The translations under genes and the position numbers were made by a program. 64,000 bases of DNA from positions 1,798,001-1,862,000 of the forward strand of contig NZ_CP019966.1 in NCBI RefSeq assembly GCF_003031265.1. The letters are read 5' to 3'. Shown one piece after another: positions 54,651-62,736 of this stretch. Under the pieces are notes generated by a model, which saw only the letters and a program-made list of their open reading frames with translations, ran no database searches and was not told the origin of the DNA. How positions within the stretch are numbered: the stretch's first letter is position 1; each line of letters starts with the position of its first letter. The DNA comes from Rhodopseudomonas palustris. Its GTDB lineage: Bacteria; Pseudomonadota; Alphaproteobacteria; Rhizobiales; Xanthobacteraceae.

Positions 54651-55535
54651 TTGGCCGGCTACATCGACGCGTTGCGCTTCACGCTCGCCGAAATGCTCGG
54701 CGAGAATGATCGCGTCGTGGTATTGAACGCGCCGGCTGCTGCGTCGCCCGAAATTGCCCAGGCTCTGGAGGACGCCGCCGCCCGGCTGGTGAACTACCAG
54801 GGCCGCCGCTATGCGCGGCTGTATCTCGACCGGATCGGCCGATTCGTCGGGCGGCGCGAAGTCGACGACGCGATGGTGCTGCGGATCGCCGAGCTGCTCG
54901 CGATGCGGATGGCGTATGAAGACCCGAGCCGGATTGCGCAGCTCACGCTGCAGGAGGCCGCGAGCGCGCCGTCCGGCCGTGCGATGCCGCGGATCGACCG
55001 CAGGTGCCGGTTTCGAATCGATGAGGTGGTGGCGGCGCTGCCGGTGGTGGTGGCCGATCCGACGCTCAAGGTGCTGAACTATCTCGGATGGCTGCACATG
55101 CCGGTGAAGATGCGCTTCAACGGCAGCGGCTGGCTCGGCATCCGCAAGCTGCGGATCATCTCCTGGTTGCGGCGCTGGCGGTTGCTGTCGATCCGCTACG
55201 CCAATGAGCGCAAATGGGTCGAGCGCTGGCTGCACATGATCGACCGCAGCCTCGCCGCCCGCCCTGAAGCCGCGACGGCCGTGGTCGAAAGCGCCACCAT
55301 GGTTCGTGGCTATGGCGACGGCTATCGGTACGGCATGGCGAACTGGTCTCTGATCATCGACGCGCTGGTGAAGCCGGCGCTGAACGGCACGCTGCCGCTG
55401 CCGGATCTGACGCAGGCGATTGCGGAAGCGCGCGCCGCCGCGCTGCCGGACCGCAAACAGGCCAGCTTGAAGCGCGCGATCGAAGCCATCAGGGCAAGGT
55501 ACGATGCCATCCCGATCCAGGCGGCGGCGTCGTGA
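54651..55535 (+). CDS. IorB C-terminal-like (DUF6537-type) stand-alone protein
   Basis: A 294-residue protein I read as the C-terminal domain of indolepyruvate oxidoreductase subunit B, present alone. Similar segments are ARLVNYQGRRYARLYLDRI near residue 45, a MAYEDPSRIAQL helix, and ESATMVRGYGDGYRYG with the PALNGTLPLPDLTQAI tail. The pyruvate-ferredoxin-oxidoreductase gamma-type core normally found ahead of it is absent. It may be a remnant or a specialised protein. TTG 54651, 11 bases after the preceding stop, is an uncertain start; the frame stays open a little upstream. Confidence 0.5.
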   Translation: MAGYIDALRFTLAEMLGENDRVVVLNAPAAASPEIAQALEDAAARLVNYQGRRYARLYLDRIGRFVGRREVDDAMVLRIAELLAMRMAYEDPSRIAQLTLQEAASAPSGRAMPRIDRRCRFRIDEVVAALPVVVADPTLKVLNYLGWLHMPVKMRFNGSGWLGIRKLRIISWLRRWRLLSIRYANERKWVERWLHMIDRSLAARPEAATAVVESATMVRGYGDGYRYGMANWSLIIDALVKPALNGTLPLPDLTQAIAEARAAALPDRKQASLKRAIEAIRARYDAIPIQAAAS

Positions 55536-55689
55536 TCTCCGGGGCGATCGTGCCACCCGGGTACCGTTTATGTGCGATGCGTGCGCGGCGTGAATTGCAC
55601 AGCCATATGAAGGCCGTACGCTGGCGGCCACGTGCATTCGGCCGCGAGAAATGTCATAAAACTGCGCTGGTCGATACCGACCGGCTGCG

Positions 55690-56190
55690 ATGCGAAGCCT
55701 CTGCACGGGAGGGAAAGCGATCGGATTGTCGGACCCCGACAGCCGCCGCCATCACCGCCTGCAAGGCCCAAGCGAAGGTGCGAGCTTGATCCTTCCCGAA
55801 TTGTCGTCGTCGATTGCGGTGGGCGCACTGATCTATTGGATGCTGCTCCTCACCATCAAACACGTGTTCGCGGACTTCATCTTCCAGAACAAGTGGATGG
55901 CGATGGGCAAGGACGCCAAGACCGGGTGGGCGCTGCCGCTGCTCGCGCATTGCAGCGTGCATCTGGTGATGACGACGCTGCTGATGCTGATCCTTGCGCC
56001 GCGCTACTGGTACATCGGCGTGATCGACTTCCTGATCCATCTCGCGATCGATCGGCTCAAGGGCTTCATCGTCGCCACGTACGACGTGACCAATCAGGAC
56101 CGCTGGTTCTGGTGGCTGATCGGCACCGATCAGGCGCTGCATCACCTGACCGGCTTCGGCCTCGCCATCGTCCTCGCCGCAAACCCGTGA
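55690..56190 (+). CDS. DUF3307 membrane protein
   Basis: A protein of up to 166 residues with about four membrane segments. The family pattern is clear: HVFADFIFQNKWMAMGK, then LLAHCSVHLVMT, FLIHLAIDRLKGF and DQALHHLTGFGLAIVL, with His/Asp residues spaced as in a membrane metal site. DUF3307 has no established function. The start is uncertain: ATG 55690 gives a charged non-family N-terminus, whereas TTG 55786, with GAAGGTG just upstream, gives LILPELSSSIAVGALIYW and is probably the true start. Confidence 0.75.
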   Translation: MRSLCTGGKAIGLSDPDSRRHHRLQGPSEGASLILPELSSSIAVGALIYWMLLLTIKHVFADFIFQNKWMAMGKDAKTGWALPLLAHCSVHLVMTTLLMLILAPRYWYIGVIDFLIHLAIDRLKGFIVATYDVTNQDRWFWWLIGTDQALHHLTGFGLAIVLAANP

Positions 56191-56672
56191 GACGTTAGAG
56201 CGGTTCATCGATGGGTTGAAGTGGACTGGGCCTTGCCAAGGGTCCTGACGTCCTCATCCTGAGGAGCCGGGCGTCTCGAAGGATGAGGAGCCGCATCGCC
56301 TCTGGCTCATGGTTCGAGACGGCGCTTCGCGCCTCCTCACTATTGAGATTCTGCCTGTGGCGAGACTCCCAAGCGCGGTCCGAACTTGATCAAAAAGAAC
56401 TGCTCCAGCGTGATCTGAGTAGTACGACCGGTTCTGCAATCCGCGGTTCCGCACTCCGTCAATTTGTCAGCGCAGCGTGCACGAAAAACTCACGATCACA
56501 CTCAATCGGACCGTTCAATCCGCCTGATTACGCGGATTCGAGGTGTCTCCACGTAGTTGTACGCGGGACGACGTTAACTGCTGCATGACCTGCGAGTGAT
56601 TAGCGTCAATGCGATCAGCAGGGGTGCTGACCGCACGCGGCGTCGTGGCGGATAACCCGAAGTTCCAGTGCA
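56191..56672. other. Intergenic region with a repeat, no gene seen
   Basis: This 482-base region precedes the diguanylate cyclase gene. Its first part holds the family C repeat at 56252-56340. The rest is less GC-rich and has no reading frame with family resemblance. Promoter elements for the downstream gene are likely but not obvious. Confidence 0.5.
56252..56340. repeat. Palindromic repeat, family C
   Basis: It starts CCTCATCCTGAGGAGCCGGGC, contains GTCTCGAAGGATGAGG and ATGGTTCGAGAC, and ends GCGCCTCCTCA. It relates to the element at 41496-41610. Confidence 0.8.
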
Positions 56673-58883
56673 ATGGCCCGCCATTTGGAATCGCAGCTCG
56701 ACTTCATCTTCTTTTTCTACGGGCTGTCGTTCATCCTGCTCGGCGCCCTGTGCCTTGTGCTGGCGCGCGGCCGTGAAGACGATCGTGGAACAACGATCCG
56801 CTTGATCGGACTGTTCGGCTGCGTCCATGGCGCCAATGAATGGCTGGACATGCTCGCGCTGATCGCGGGTGATAGTACTGAATTCTTGGTGGTGCGCGCG
56901 GCGGTCCTGACCGCGTCGTTCGTCCTGCTGGCGGAGGCGGGACGAAACGGCGGGATCACACGCGACCTGGCCATGCCTGGACCTTGGATCTACATCCCGA
57001 TCCTGGTTGCAATCGGCGCGATCGGCTTCGTCGACGGCATCGAATCCGCGAAGGCGGCGACCCGCTATCTGCTCGCCGCGCCGGGCGCGATCCTGGTGGC
57101 CTTCACGGTGTTCACCGGCCGACATCACGATCTCCATATGAACCGCTCGCTGATGGCGGGCGTGGCGATCGCCTTCGCACTTTACGCGGTGGCGGCTGGC
57201 ATGATTGTCGAAACCGCGCCGTTCTGGCCGGCCAGGACCTTCAATCAGGAGATGTTCCAGCGCGTCACCGGCGTGCCAATTCAACTCGTGCGCGGGCTGA
57301 TCGCGGTGGCACTGGCGGCGCTGATCTGGGCGGCCTGGGGCCGCCGGGTGATGGAAACGCTCGACTACCCCGGCTATTCGCTGCACCTGAAACGGCAGTT
57401 CGTCGGTGTGCTGACGACATTGCTGCTGGTCTTGGCGCTGGGCTGGGCGCTGACCGACTATCTCGGCGAGATCCATCGTGACGACGTCGAAAGCGAAGCT
57501 GCCGGCGACGTTGCTCTGCTGGTCAGCGGTGTGGAGCGCGAAACCACCATCGCCGACGCGATGGTGAAGGCGATCGCGGCGTCTCCATCGGTTCAATTGC
57601 TGCTCGGTGACAGGGAAAGCGGCCGCGTGACCAATCTGTCGATGCTCGAGATCGACGCCGGAGTGATCCACGCGATGCGCGGCCTGATCGTCAATCGCGC
57701 CGGAGACATCGTCGGATCGTCAGATTCGTCGGATCAGAGCTGGTTGGGGATGCCAAATCTGCGCTCGGTGGATTGGTTCGAGCAGGCGATCGCCGGCCGG
57801 CCGGTGCACCAGATTAGGGTCGATCCGCCCCAGCGCGTGCGGACCTATGTGACCGCGTCCCCGATCCGTGATGCGCAAGGAGAGATTCAAGGCATCGCGA
57901 TGCTCGAGATCTCGCTGGAGACGCTCGCGGAGTTGATGACCCGTTTCGATCAGGCGTTCTTCGTTGTCGATGCTCGTGGGCTGGTGATCATCACGAACCG
58001 CAGGGACGAGCTGTTCCGAACGCTATGGCCGCGGCCGGATCTGCCGCGTCTTCAGATCGCCGAACAGTTCGGGGCATCGGGGCGCACCATGTTGGCCCGC
58101 GAGATCTTCGGCGGCGACTGGGTGGAGTTCGGAGGGCGACGCAGCTACGTGCTCAGGCAGCCGATCGACAGCAATCAGATGTCGCTGGTCCTCGTCATCC
58201 CGGTGAAGGGGATCTTTGCCAGCCGCTTACTCGGCATCATCATCACGCTTCAGGTCGCGATCGCTGTGCTGTTCTATTTCTTCGGCATGGATCGTGGCGT
58301 GCGAGACCGTTTCGAACGCAAGCTCCGCGAGGAGTTGCTGACCCAGACCGAAGATCTGGCTCGCCAGGCCGCCACGGATCCTCTGACAGGCTTGGCCAAC
58401 CGGATGAAGTTCGACGCCCGCCTGAACGAGGAGCTGGCGCGCTCGCAGCGCAGCGGAAGGCCATTCTCGCTTATCATCTTCGACATCGATCACTTCAAGG
58501 AAGTCAACGACATCTACGGCCATCCTGTCGGTGACCAAGTGCTGGTCCGGCTGTCGCGAACGGTCGGAGCGAGTGTCCGCCAGAGCGATCTGCTGGCCCG
58601 CTGGGGTGGCGAAGAATTTGTGATCCTACTGGCCGACACCGAGGCGGCGGCGGCCTACGAGACAGCCAAGAAGCTGCGCCTGCTGGTGGCGCATACCATC
58701 TTCGAGCATGTCGGCACGATCACCGCGAGCTTCGGCGTCGCCCAGGTTATGCCCGGCGATCATGCCGACACGCTGGTGGCCCGCGCCGACAACGCGCTGT
58801 ATCGGGCGAAGCTGAACGGCCGCAACCGGGTCGAGCTCAGCCTGCCGGTGATCGAAGTCGTCGAGCTTTCACCGACGGCGTAG
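56673..58883 (+). CDS. Multi-TM diguanylate cyclase with Cache sensor
   Basis: A 736-residue membrane protein that would make c-di-GMP. About eight membrane segments (residues ~10-270) form an N-terminal sensor that is MASE-like but not one I can name (FIFFFYGLSFILLGALCLV, LIGLFGCVHGANEWLDML). A periplasmic Cache-type domain (~275-505) has GDIVGSSDSSDQSWLGM and VRTYVTASPIRD. A further membrane segment (~515-540) leads to the GGDEF domain (~565-725): DPLTGLANRMKFD, FDIDHFKEVND, and the active RWGGEEF. RQSD five residues ahead of GGEEF is an intact inhibitory I-site. The enzyme should be active and product-inhibited. Confidence 0.92.
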   Translation: MARHLESQLDFIFFFYGLSFILLGALCLVLARGREDDRGTTIRLIGLFGCVHGANEWLDMLALIAGDSTEFLVVRAAVLTASFVLLAEAGRNGGITRDLAMPGPWIYIPILVAIGAIGFVDGIESAKAATRYLLAAPGAILVAFTVFTGRHHDLHMNRSLMAGVAIAFALYAVAAGMIVETAPFWPARTFNQEMFQRVTGVPIQLVRGLIAVALAALIWAAWGRRVMETLDYPGYSLHLKRQFVGVLTTLLLVLALGWALTDYLGEIHRDDVESEAAGDVALLVSGVERETTIADAMVKAIAASPSVQLLLGDRESGRVTNLSMLEIDAGVIHAMRGLIVNRAGDIVGSSDSSDQSWLGMPNLRSVDWFEQAIAGRPVHQIRVDPPQRVRTYVTASPIRDAQGEIQGIAMLEISLETLAELMTRFDQAFFVVDARGLVIITNRRDELFRTLWPRPDLPRLQIAEQFGASGRTMLAREIFGGDWVEFGGRRSYVLRQPIDSNQMSLVLVIPVKGIFASRLLGIIITLQVAIAVLFYFFGMDRGVRDRFERKLREELLTQTEDLARQAATDPLTGLANRMKFDARLNEELARSQRSGRPFSLIIFDIDHFKEVNDIYGHPVGDQVLVRLSRTVGASVRQSDLLARWGGEEFVILLADTEAAAAYETAKKLRLLVAHTIFEHVGTITASFGVAQVMPGDHADTLVARADNALYRAKLNGRNRVELSLPVIEVVELSPTA

Positions 58884-58957
58884 GCACCAGCAGCGCACAG
58901 AAACGCTCCCTCCTGGATTAGCAGGATTTCGTAAGCAGCTCTGGTTGCCAGACTGAC

Positions 58958-58980
58958 GATGGCCGGCTGTCCCGGCCATC
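58958..58980 (+). terminator. Terminator between convergent genes
   Basis: GATGGCCGG (58958-58966) and CCGGCCATC (58972-58980) form perfect arms with a CTGTC loop. It lies between the diguanylate cyclase and the convergent phasin-like gene; only a weak T tract (TCTTCT) follows. Confidence 0.55.
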
Positions 58981-59003
58981 CAGGTCTTCTCATGACAGCG
59001 GGC

Positions 59004-59384
59004 TTATGCGCTCAGGCGCGTCTCCGACGCCGAACTTTCGCTCGGCGAATCCTGCGGTGGCAGATGCGGGGCGAGCTTGGCGTTGGCCTTCATGAATTGA
59101 TGCTGCCAGGCCATGCCGTCTTCGAGCAGGCGAGCCGCCGCGCCGCTGAGCCAGTCCTGATACTCGCGGAAGGCATCGAGCGGCGTTGTCGCTTCGCCGA
59201 TCCTCCGGGCCGCTTCGAGAGCGGCGCGGGTTCCAATTCGCCGGCGCTCGAACCAGCCGTCGGCAAATTCTTTCATGCTGTCGAGGACGGTTGCTTCGCC
59301 TTCCCAGAACTTGATGCCCATCGGGGCGTAGGTCTTGGCGGCGGGCTGTAACAGGTTGGGGAACAACGAGACCGGATCAGCCAT
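59004..59384 (-). CDS. Phasin-like helical protein
   Basis: A 126-residue, predominantly helical protein without signal peptide or membrane segment. The sequence pattern (WFERRRIGTRAALEAARRIG, FREYQDWLSGAAARL, and a Ser/Glu-rich tail) resembles phasins, the proteins that coat polyhydroxyalkanoate granules. No PHA synthesis gene is adjacent. I consider phasin the best guess; a general granule- or nucleoid-associated protein is the alternative. GGAGAGTACC lies upstream of ATG 59384. Confidence 0.5.
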   Translation of the reverse strand: MADPVSLFPNLLQPAAKTYAPMGIKFWEGEATVLDSMKEFADGWFERRRIGTRAALEAARRIGEATTPLDAFREYQDWLSGAAARLLEDGMAWQHQFMKANAKLAPHLPPQDSPSESSASETRLSA

Positions 59385-59634
59385 GGGTACTCTCCATCGT
59401 GAAGATGAACGAACTCACTGAACCGAAAAGCCGCTCTTCAAGTGCGGCAGCGAAATAGTTAACCGATTAGATGGCGGCGTCACGACGAAACTGCAGATCG
59501 TCGCAAATCGTGATCGACGTTTAGTTCCATGCGTCTGGTGCAACGGCTGGTAGTGGTATCAGGTTGTGTAGTTAAGAGGTCCTTAACAAAATCGGCCGCA
59601 TCCTCAGGATCGCAACCTGTTCGGGAGAAGGCCG

Positions 59635-60042
59635 ATGTGGTCCAGCCGTGAAGCTTTCGAGAACGACGCTTGCCCGGTCCGTGAGGAACTGCTGGGCCAG
59701 ATGTACCGAGCCAATGAGAACGGGCTGTCGCAGCTCGTCGACAGCGTATCCGGCGATGTTCGGGCGATGTTGGCGCTGTTTTGCTATCGCCGCGCTCATT
59801 TGCAGCCGTTGGCGCTGGCCGTTGCAGCGACCTGTGACGAACGCGACCTGATCCAGGCCGGTGGCCGAGCAGGTTCCGTTCTCTATGCCCTGGCGCACGA
59901 AAAGCGCCGTCCGGCGATCAGCAGCTACTCGCAGCGCAAATCGATCACGCTCTCGACTGCGCCGCTCGCCAGTTTCGCGCCACTCGATCAGGAAGCGGAC
60001 GTGGAACTCGACGATCAGCCGGTGCCGGACGCCCCTAACTGA
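59635..60042 (+). CDS. Hypothetical protein, function unknown
   Basis: A 135-residue protein, probably cytosolic. Residues ~10-95 are helical (ELLGQMYRANENGLSQLVDSV, RAHLQPLALAVAATCDERDLI), and the C-terminus is acidic and disordered (EADVELDDQPVPD). GGGAGAAGG at 59623-59631 supports ATG 59635. Codon use is normal for the chromosome. I do not recognise the family; the gene looks real because of its ribosome site and regular composition. Confidence 0.65.
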   Translation: MWSSREAFENDACPVREELLGQMYRANENGLSQLVDSVSGDVRAMLALFCYRRAHLQPLALAVAATCDERDLIQAGGRAGSVLYALAHEKRRPAISSYSQRKSITLSTAPLASFAPLDQEADVELDDQPVPDAPN

Positions 60043-60048
60043 TCGACT

Positions 60049-60381
60049 TCAGCCAACGATCGCAACGGGAAGCGGCGGGAGACGGAACTTCCGCCGCGCC
60101 ATCAGGCATTCCGGATCGCCGGGCTGGCAGTCGCGGCAGACCTCGGGCCGCAGGGCGTAGATCGTACAGGCGGTTGCCTGGCCGATCGTGCCACTCAGCG
60201 CGGTGCAGCGATTGTCCTCGCAGCGCATGCCCGACAGCCGCTCATTGACAAGCGCCGCCGGAATCGCGTCCAGCGCGGCGTCGTCCTCGATCGTGAAACG
60301 CGGCCAGTTTTCCGAATAGCCGCAGCAAGCGCCGCAGCTCTGGCACGGGTTGTCGGCTTCAATCAGGGGAAGGGCGCTCAT
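60049..60381 (-). CDS. YkgJ-family cysteine-cluster protein
   Basis: A 110-residue protein with eight or more cysteines. The N-terminal CQSCGACCGYSENWP and the later CEDNRCTAL, ACTIYALRPEVCRDC are the YkgJ pattern, a cluster that binds zinc or an iron-sulfur centre. The biological role of the family is not settled. It is convergent with the hypothetical gene at 59635, with only six bases between the stops. Confidence 0.9.
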   Translation of the reverse strand: MSALPLIEADNPCQSCGACCGYSENWPRFTIEDDAALDAIPAALVNERLSGMRCEDNRCTALSGTIGQATACTIYALRPEVCRDCQPGDPECLMARRKFRLPPLPVAIVG

Positions 60382-60443
60382 CGCCCCTCTTTATCCCGCC
60401 ACGGCGGGGCGGGAAACCGCCGCTTGGGTGGATCGCCCCTGCA

Positions 60444-61064
60444 TTATTCCCGGGCCTTCGTGGCCGCCGCGAGCAGCGCCTCCAGTTCAGCGATCCGGAT
60501 GTCACGCGACGTGATCGCCGCGGCGACCTCCGCCGCATCGAATTTCTGCGGGATGTGCTGCGGGCAATTGCTGTCCCAGGCCGCCACCTCGAACAGGATC
60601 GCCTGCTCGGGCCGCGCCTTGTAGCTCTTCGGCATCAGCCGCGTGATCAGCTCGGGATCGTCCTCGATCACCTTGGCGCGGCCCCAGATCTTGATGCGGC
60701 GGCGGTGCGCATAGTCGATCACGAACAGATAGGCCTTCGGGTTTTCCGCCAGGTTGCCTTGGGTGATGAACTGCTGATTGCCCTTGAAGTCGGCGAAACC
60801 GATGCTGTGCTCGTCGAGCACGTGAAGGAAGCCGGACGGCCCGCCACGATGCTGGATGTAGGGCTGCCCATCGGCGCTGGCGGTGGCGAGCAGCACGCTG
60901 GTCTGGGCGCTGAGGAAGGCGGCCAGATTGTCGTCGATCGTGGTGGACCAGCCGCCGTTGCGTTCGACGCGGGCATAGGCTTCGCGCGATCCCTTGCGAG
61001 CCTGGATTGCCTTGACGGCCGGCGTGAATGCGATGTCGCTGGAGACGTGCTGGGCTTCGGCCAT
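60444..61064 (-). CDS. Pyridoxamine 5'-phosphate oxidase-family flavoprotein
   Basis: A 206-residue protein of the split-barrel FMN-binding family. Family segments are AFLSAQTSVLLATASADGQPYIQHRGGPSGFL, FADFKGNQQFITQGNL and RRIKIWGRAKVI. It is not PdxH itself but the FMN-binding relative often annotated as PNPOx-like. The C-terminus adds a short coiled-coil (AEVAAAITSRDIRIAELEALLAA). ATG 61064 has AGGAAGG upstream; the longer frame to 61253 crosses the LysR promoter and is rejected. It is divergent from the LysR gene, the classical arrangement for a LysR target. Confidence 0.88.
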   Translation of the reverse strand: MAEAQHVSSDIAFTPAVKAIQARKGSREAYARVERNGGWSTTIDDNLAAFLSAQTSVLLATASADGQPYIQHRGGPSGFLHVLDEHSIGFADFKGNQQFITQGNLAENPKAYLFVIDYAHRRRIKIWGRAKVIEDDPELITRLMPKSYKARPEQAILFEVAAWDSNCPQHIPQKFDAAEVAAAITSRDIRIAELEALLAAATKARE

Positions 61065-61144
61065 GTGACCTTCCTGCTTGATATCCCCGAACAGATCGTT
61101 CTTTCCCCTAGCCAGAACAATCAGTTGATTTGACACTTCATTGT

Positions 61145-61166
61145 TGCCACTTCTGAAATGGTGGCA
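61145..61166 (+). promoter_or_regulatory. Inverted repeat at the LysR start
   Basis: TGCCAC (61145-61150) and GTGGCA (61161-61166) are perfect arms with a 10-base spacer; the right arm overlaps the first base of the LysR start codon. The place between divergent genes suggests an autoregulatory LysR site. Confidence 0.45.
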
Positions 61167-62083
61167 TGGACCGATTGGACACGATGACGGCGTTCGTTGC
61201 GGTCGCCGACCTTCAAGGCTTCGCGCCGGCTGCGCGGAAGCTCGGGCTGTCACCCTCCGCCGTGACCCGGATGGTCGCGGCGCTCGAAGAGCGTCTCGGC
61301 ACCCGGCTGTTGCAGCGGACGACGCGCTCGGTCGCGCTCACCGATACCGGGGCCCGCTATCTCGAGCGTGTGCGGCGGATTCTGGCCGACGTCGAAGAGG
61401 CAGACACTTCGGCTGCGGCCGAGCGCGTCACGCCCTCCGGCCGGCTGGTGGTTTCGGCGCCCGTCGGTTTCGGCCGGCGTCATGTCGCGCCGCTGCTGTC
61501 GGACTATCTGCGGCGCTATCCGGAGGTGACCGGCGAATTGCGGCTGTCGGACCTGATGATCAACCTGGTCGAAGACGGCGTCGATTGCGCGGTCCGGATC
61601 GGGCATCTGGCGGATTCGAGTTTGGTGGCGCGGCAACTCGGTGCGATGCGCCGGATCGTGGTGGCGTCGCCGGATTATCTGGCGGCGCGCGGCATTCCGG
61701 CGACGCCGACAGAGATCGCGGCGCACGATGTGATCCATTTCGGACAGACCGGCGCGCCGGTCGGCTGGCACTTCGTCGTCGACGGCCGCGATGTCCGCAT
61801 CGCCTGCACGCCGCGCCTTATCAGCAATGTCGCCGACGTCGCGATCCTGGATGCCGAGCGGGGCGGCGGCCTGACCCGCGTGCTGGCCTATCAGGCGGCG
61901 GACGCGATCGCCGCGGGGCGGCTGCAGATCGTGCTGGCGAACTACGAAGTGCCGCCGCTGCCGATTGCGATCGTGTATCCAACCTCGCGCCTGTTGTCGG
62001 CGAAGGTCCGGGCCTTCATCGATCTTGCGGCGGAGACGAGCGACTGGCGCTTCGGCGGCGACGGAAAGAGGGGCGGCGCGTGA
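61166..62083 (+). CDS. LysR-family transcriptional regulator
   Basis: A 305-residue LysR regulator. The winged helix-turn-helix (residues ~1-62) is typical: MTAFVAVADLQGFAPAARKLGLSPSAVTRMVAALEERLGTRLLQRTTR. The effector domain (~88-295) is of the CrgA-like group (GRLVVSAPVGFGRRHVAPLL, DCAVRIGHLADSSLVAR, VASPDYLAARG). ATG 61166 is the natural start. The stop codon overlaps the alkB start (GTGA), so LysR and AlkB are translationally linked. The likely divergent target is the flavoprotein gene at 60444. Confidence 0.93.
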   Translation: MDRLDTMTAFVAVADLQGFAPAARKLGLSPSAVTRMVAALEERLGTRLLQRTTRSVALTDTGARYLERVRRILADVEEADTSAAAERVTPSGRLVVSAPVGFGRRHVAPLLSDYLRRYPEVTGELRLSDLMINLVEDGVDCAVRIGHLADSSLVARQLGAMRRIVVASPDYLAARGIPATPTEIAAHDVIHFGQTGAPVGWHFVVDGRDVRIACTPRLISNVADVAILDAERGGGLTRVLAYQAADAIAAGRLQIVLANYEVPPLPIAIVYPTSRLLSAKVRAFIDLAAETSDWRFGGDGKRGGA

Positions 62084-62730
62084 CGGCGGATCTGTTTCAC
62101 GGTCTCGACGACGCACCGCGGCGGGAAGACATCGCGCCGGGCGCTGCGCTGCTGAGCGGCTTCGCCCGCGCAAACGAGCGAGACCTGCTCGCCGCGATCG
62201 ATGCGGTGGTGGCGCGTGCGCCGTTCCGGCACATGATGACGCCAGGCGGTCACACCATGAGCGTGGCGATGACAAGCTGCGGCTCGGTCGGCTGGGTCAC
62301 CGACCGCCGCGGTTATCGCTACTCGCCGACCGATCCGGACAGCGCGACGCCGTGGCCGGAGATGCCTGCAGTGCTCCGCGATCTTGCGCAACGCGCCGCC
62401 GCCGAGATCGGCTTTGCCGGATTCGATCCCGATGCCTGCCTGATCAATCGCTACGTGCCAGGCGCCAAGATGGCACTGCATCAGGACAAGGATGAAGCCG
62501 ATTTCTCGGCGCCGATCGTGTCGGTGTCGCTCGGCCTGTCGGCAGTGTTTCAATTTGGCGGCATGGCCCGCAGCGACAAGCCGCGACGCTATGAGCTGCG
62601 TCACGGCGATGTGCTGGTGTGGGGCGGCCCGTCGCGGCTGGTGTATCACGGCGTGCTGACGCTGAAGGACGGCGAGCATCCGCTGCTCGGCCGGCAGCGG
62701 ATCAACCTGACCTTTCGCAAGGCCTTGTAG
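62080..62730 (+). CDS. alkB: AlkB DNA/RNA alkylation-repair dioxygenase
   Basis: A 216-residue Fe(II)/2-oxoglutarate dioxygenase that demethylates 1-methyladenine and 3-methylcytosine. The iron ligands are His134 and Asp136 (HQDKDEA) and His190 (YHGV); Arg207 and Arg213 (RQRINLTFRKAL) bind 2-oxoglutarate. The nucleotide-binding lid region (TMSVAMTSCG, YSPTDP) and the length equal those of E. coli AlkB. GTG 62080 overlaps the TGA of the LysR gene. No ada gene is nearby. Confidence 0.95.
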   Translation: MTADLFHGLDDAPRREDIAPGAALLSGFARANERDLLAAIDAVVARAPFRHMMTPGGHTMSVAMTSCGSVGWVTDRRGYRYSPTDPDSATPWPEMPAVLRDLAQRAAAEIGFAGFDPDACLINRYVPGAKMALHQDKDEADFSAPIVSVSLGLSAVFQFGGMARSDKPRRYELRHGDVLVWGGPSRLVYHGVLTLKDGEHPLLGRQRINLTFRKAL

Positions 62731-62736
62731 CGCGCG

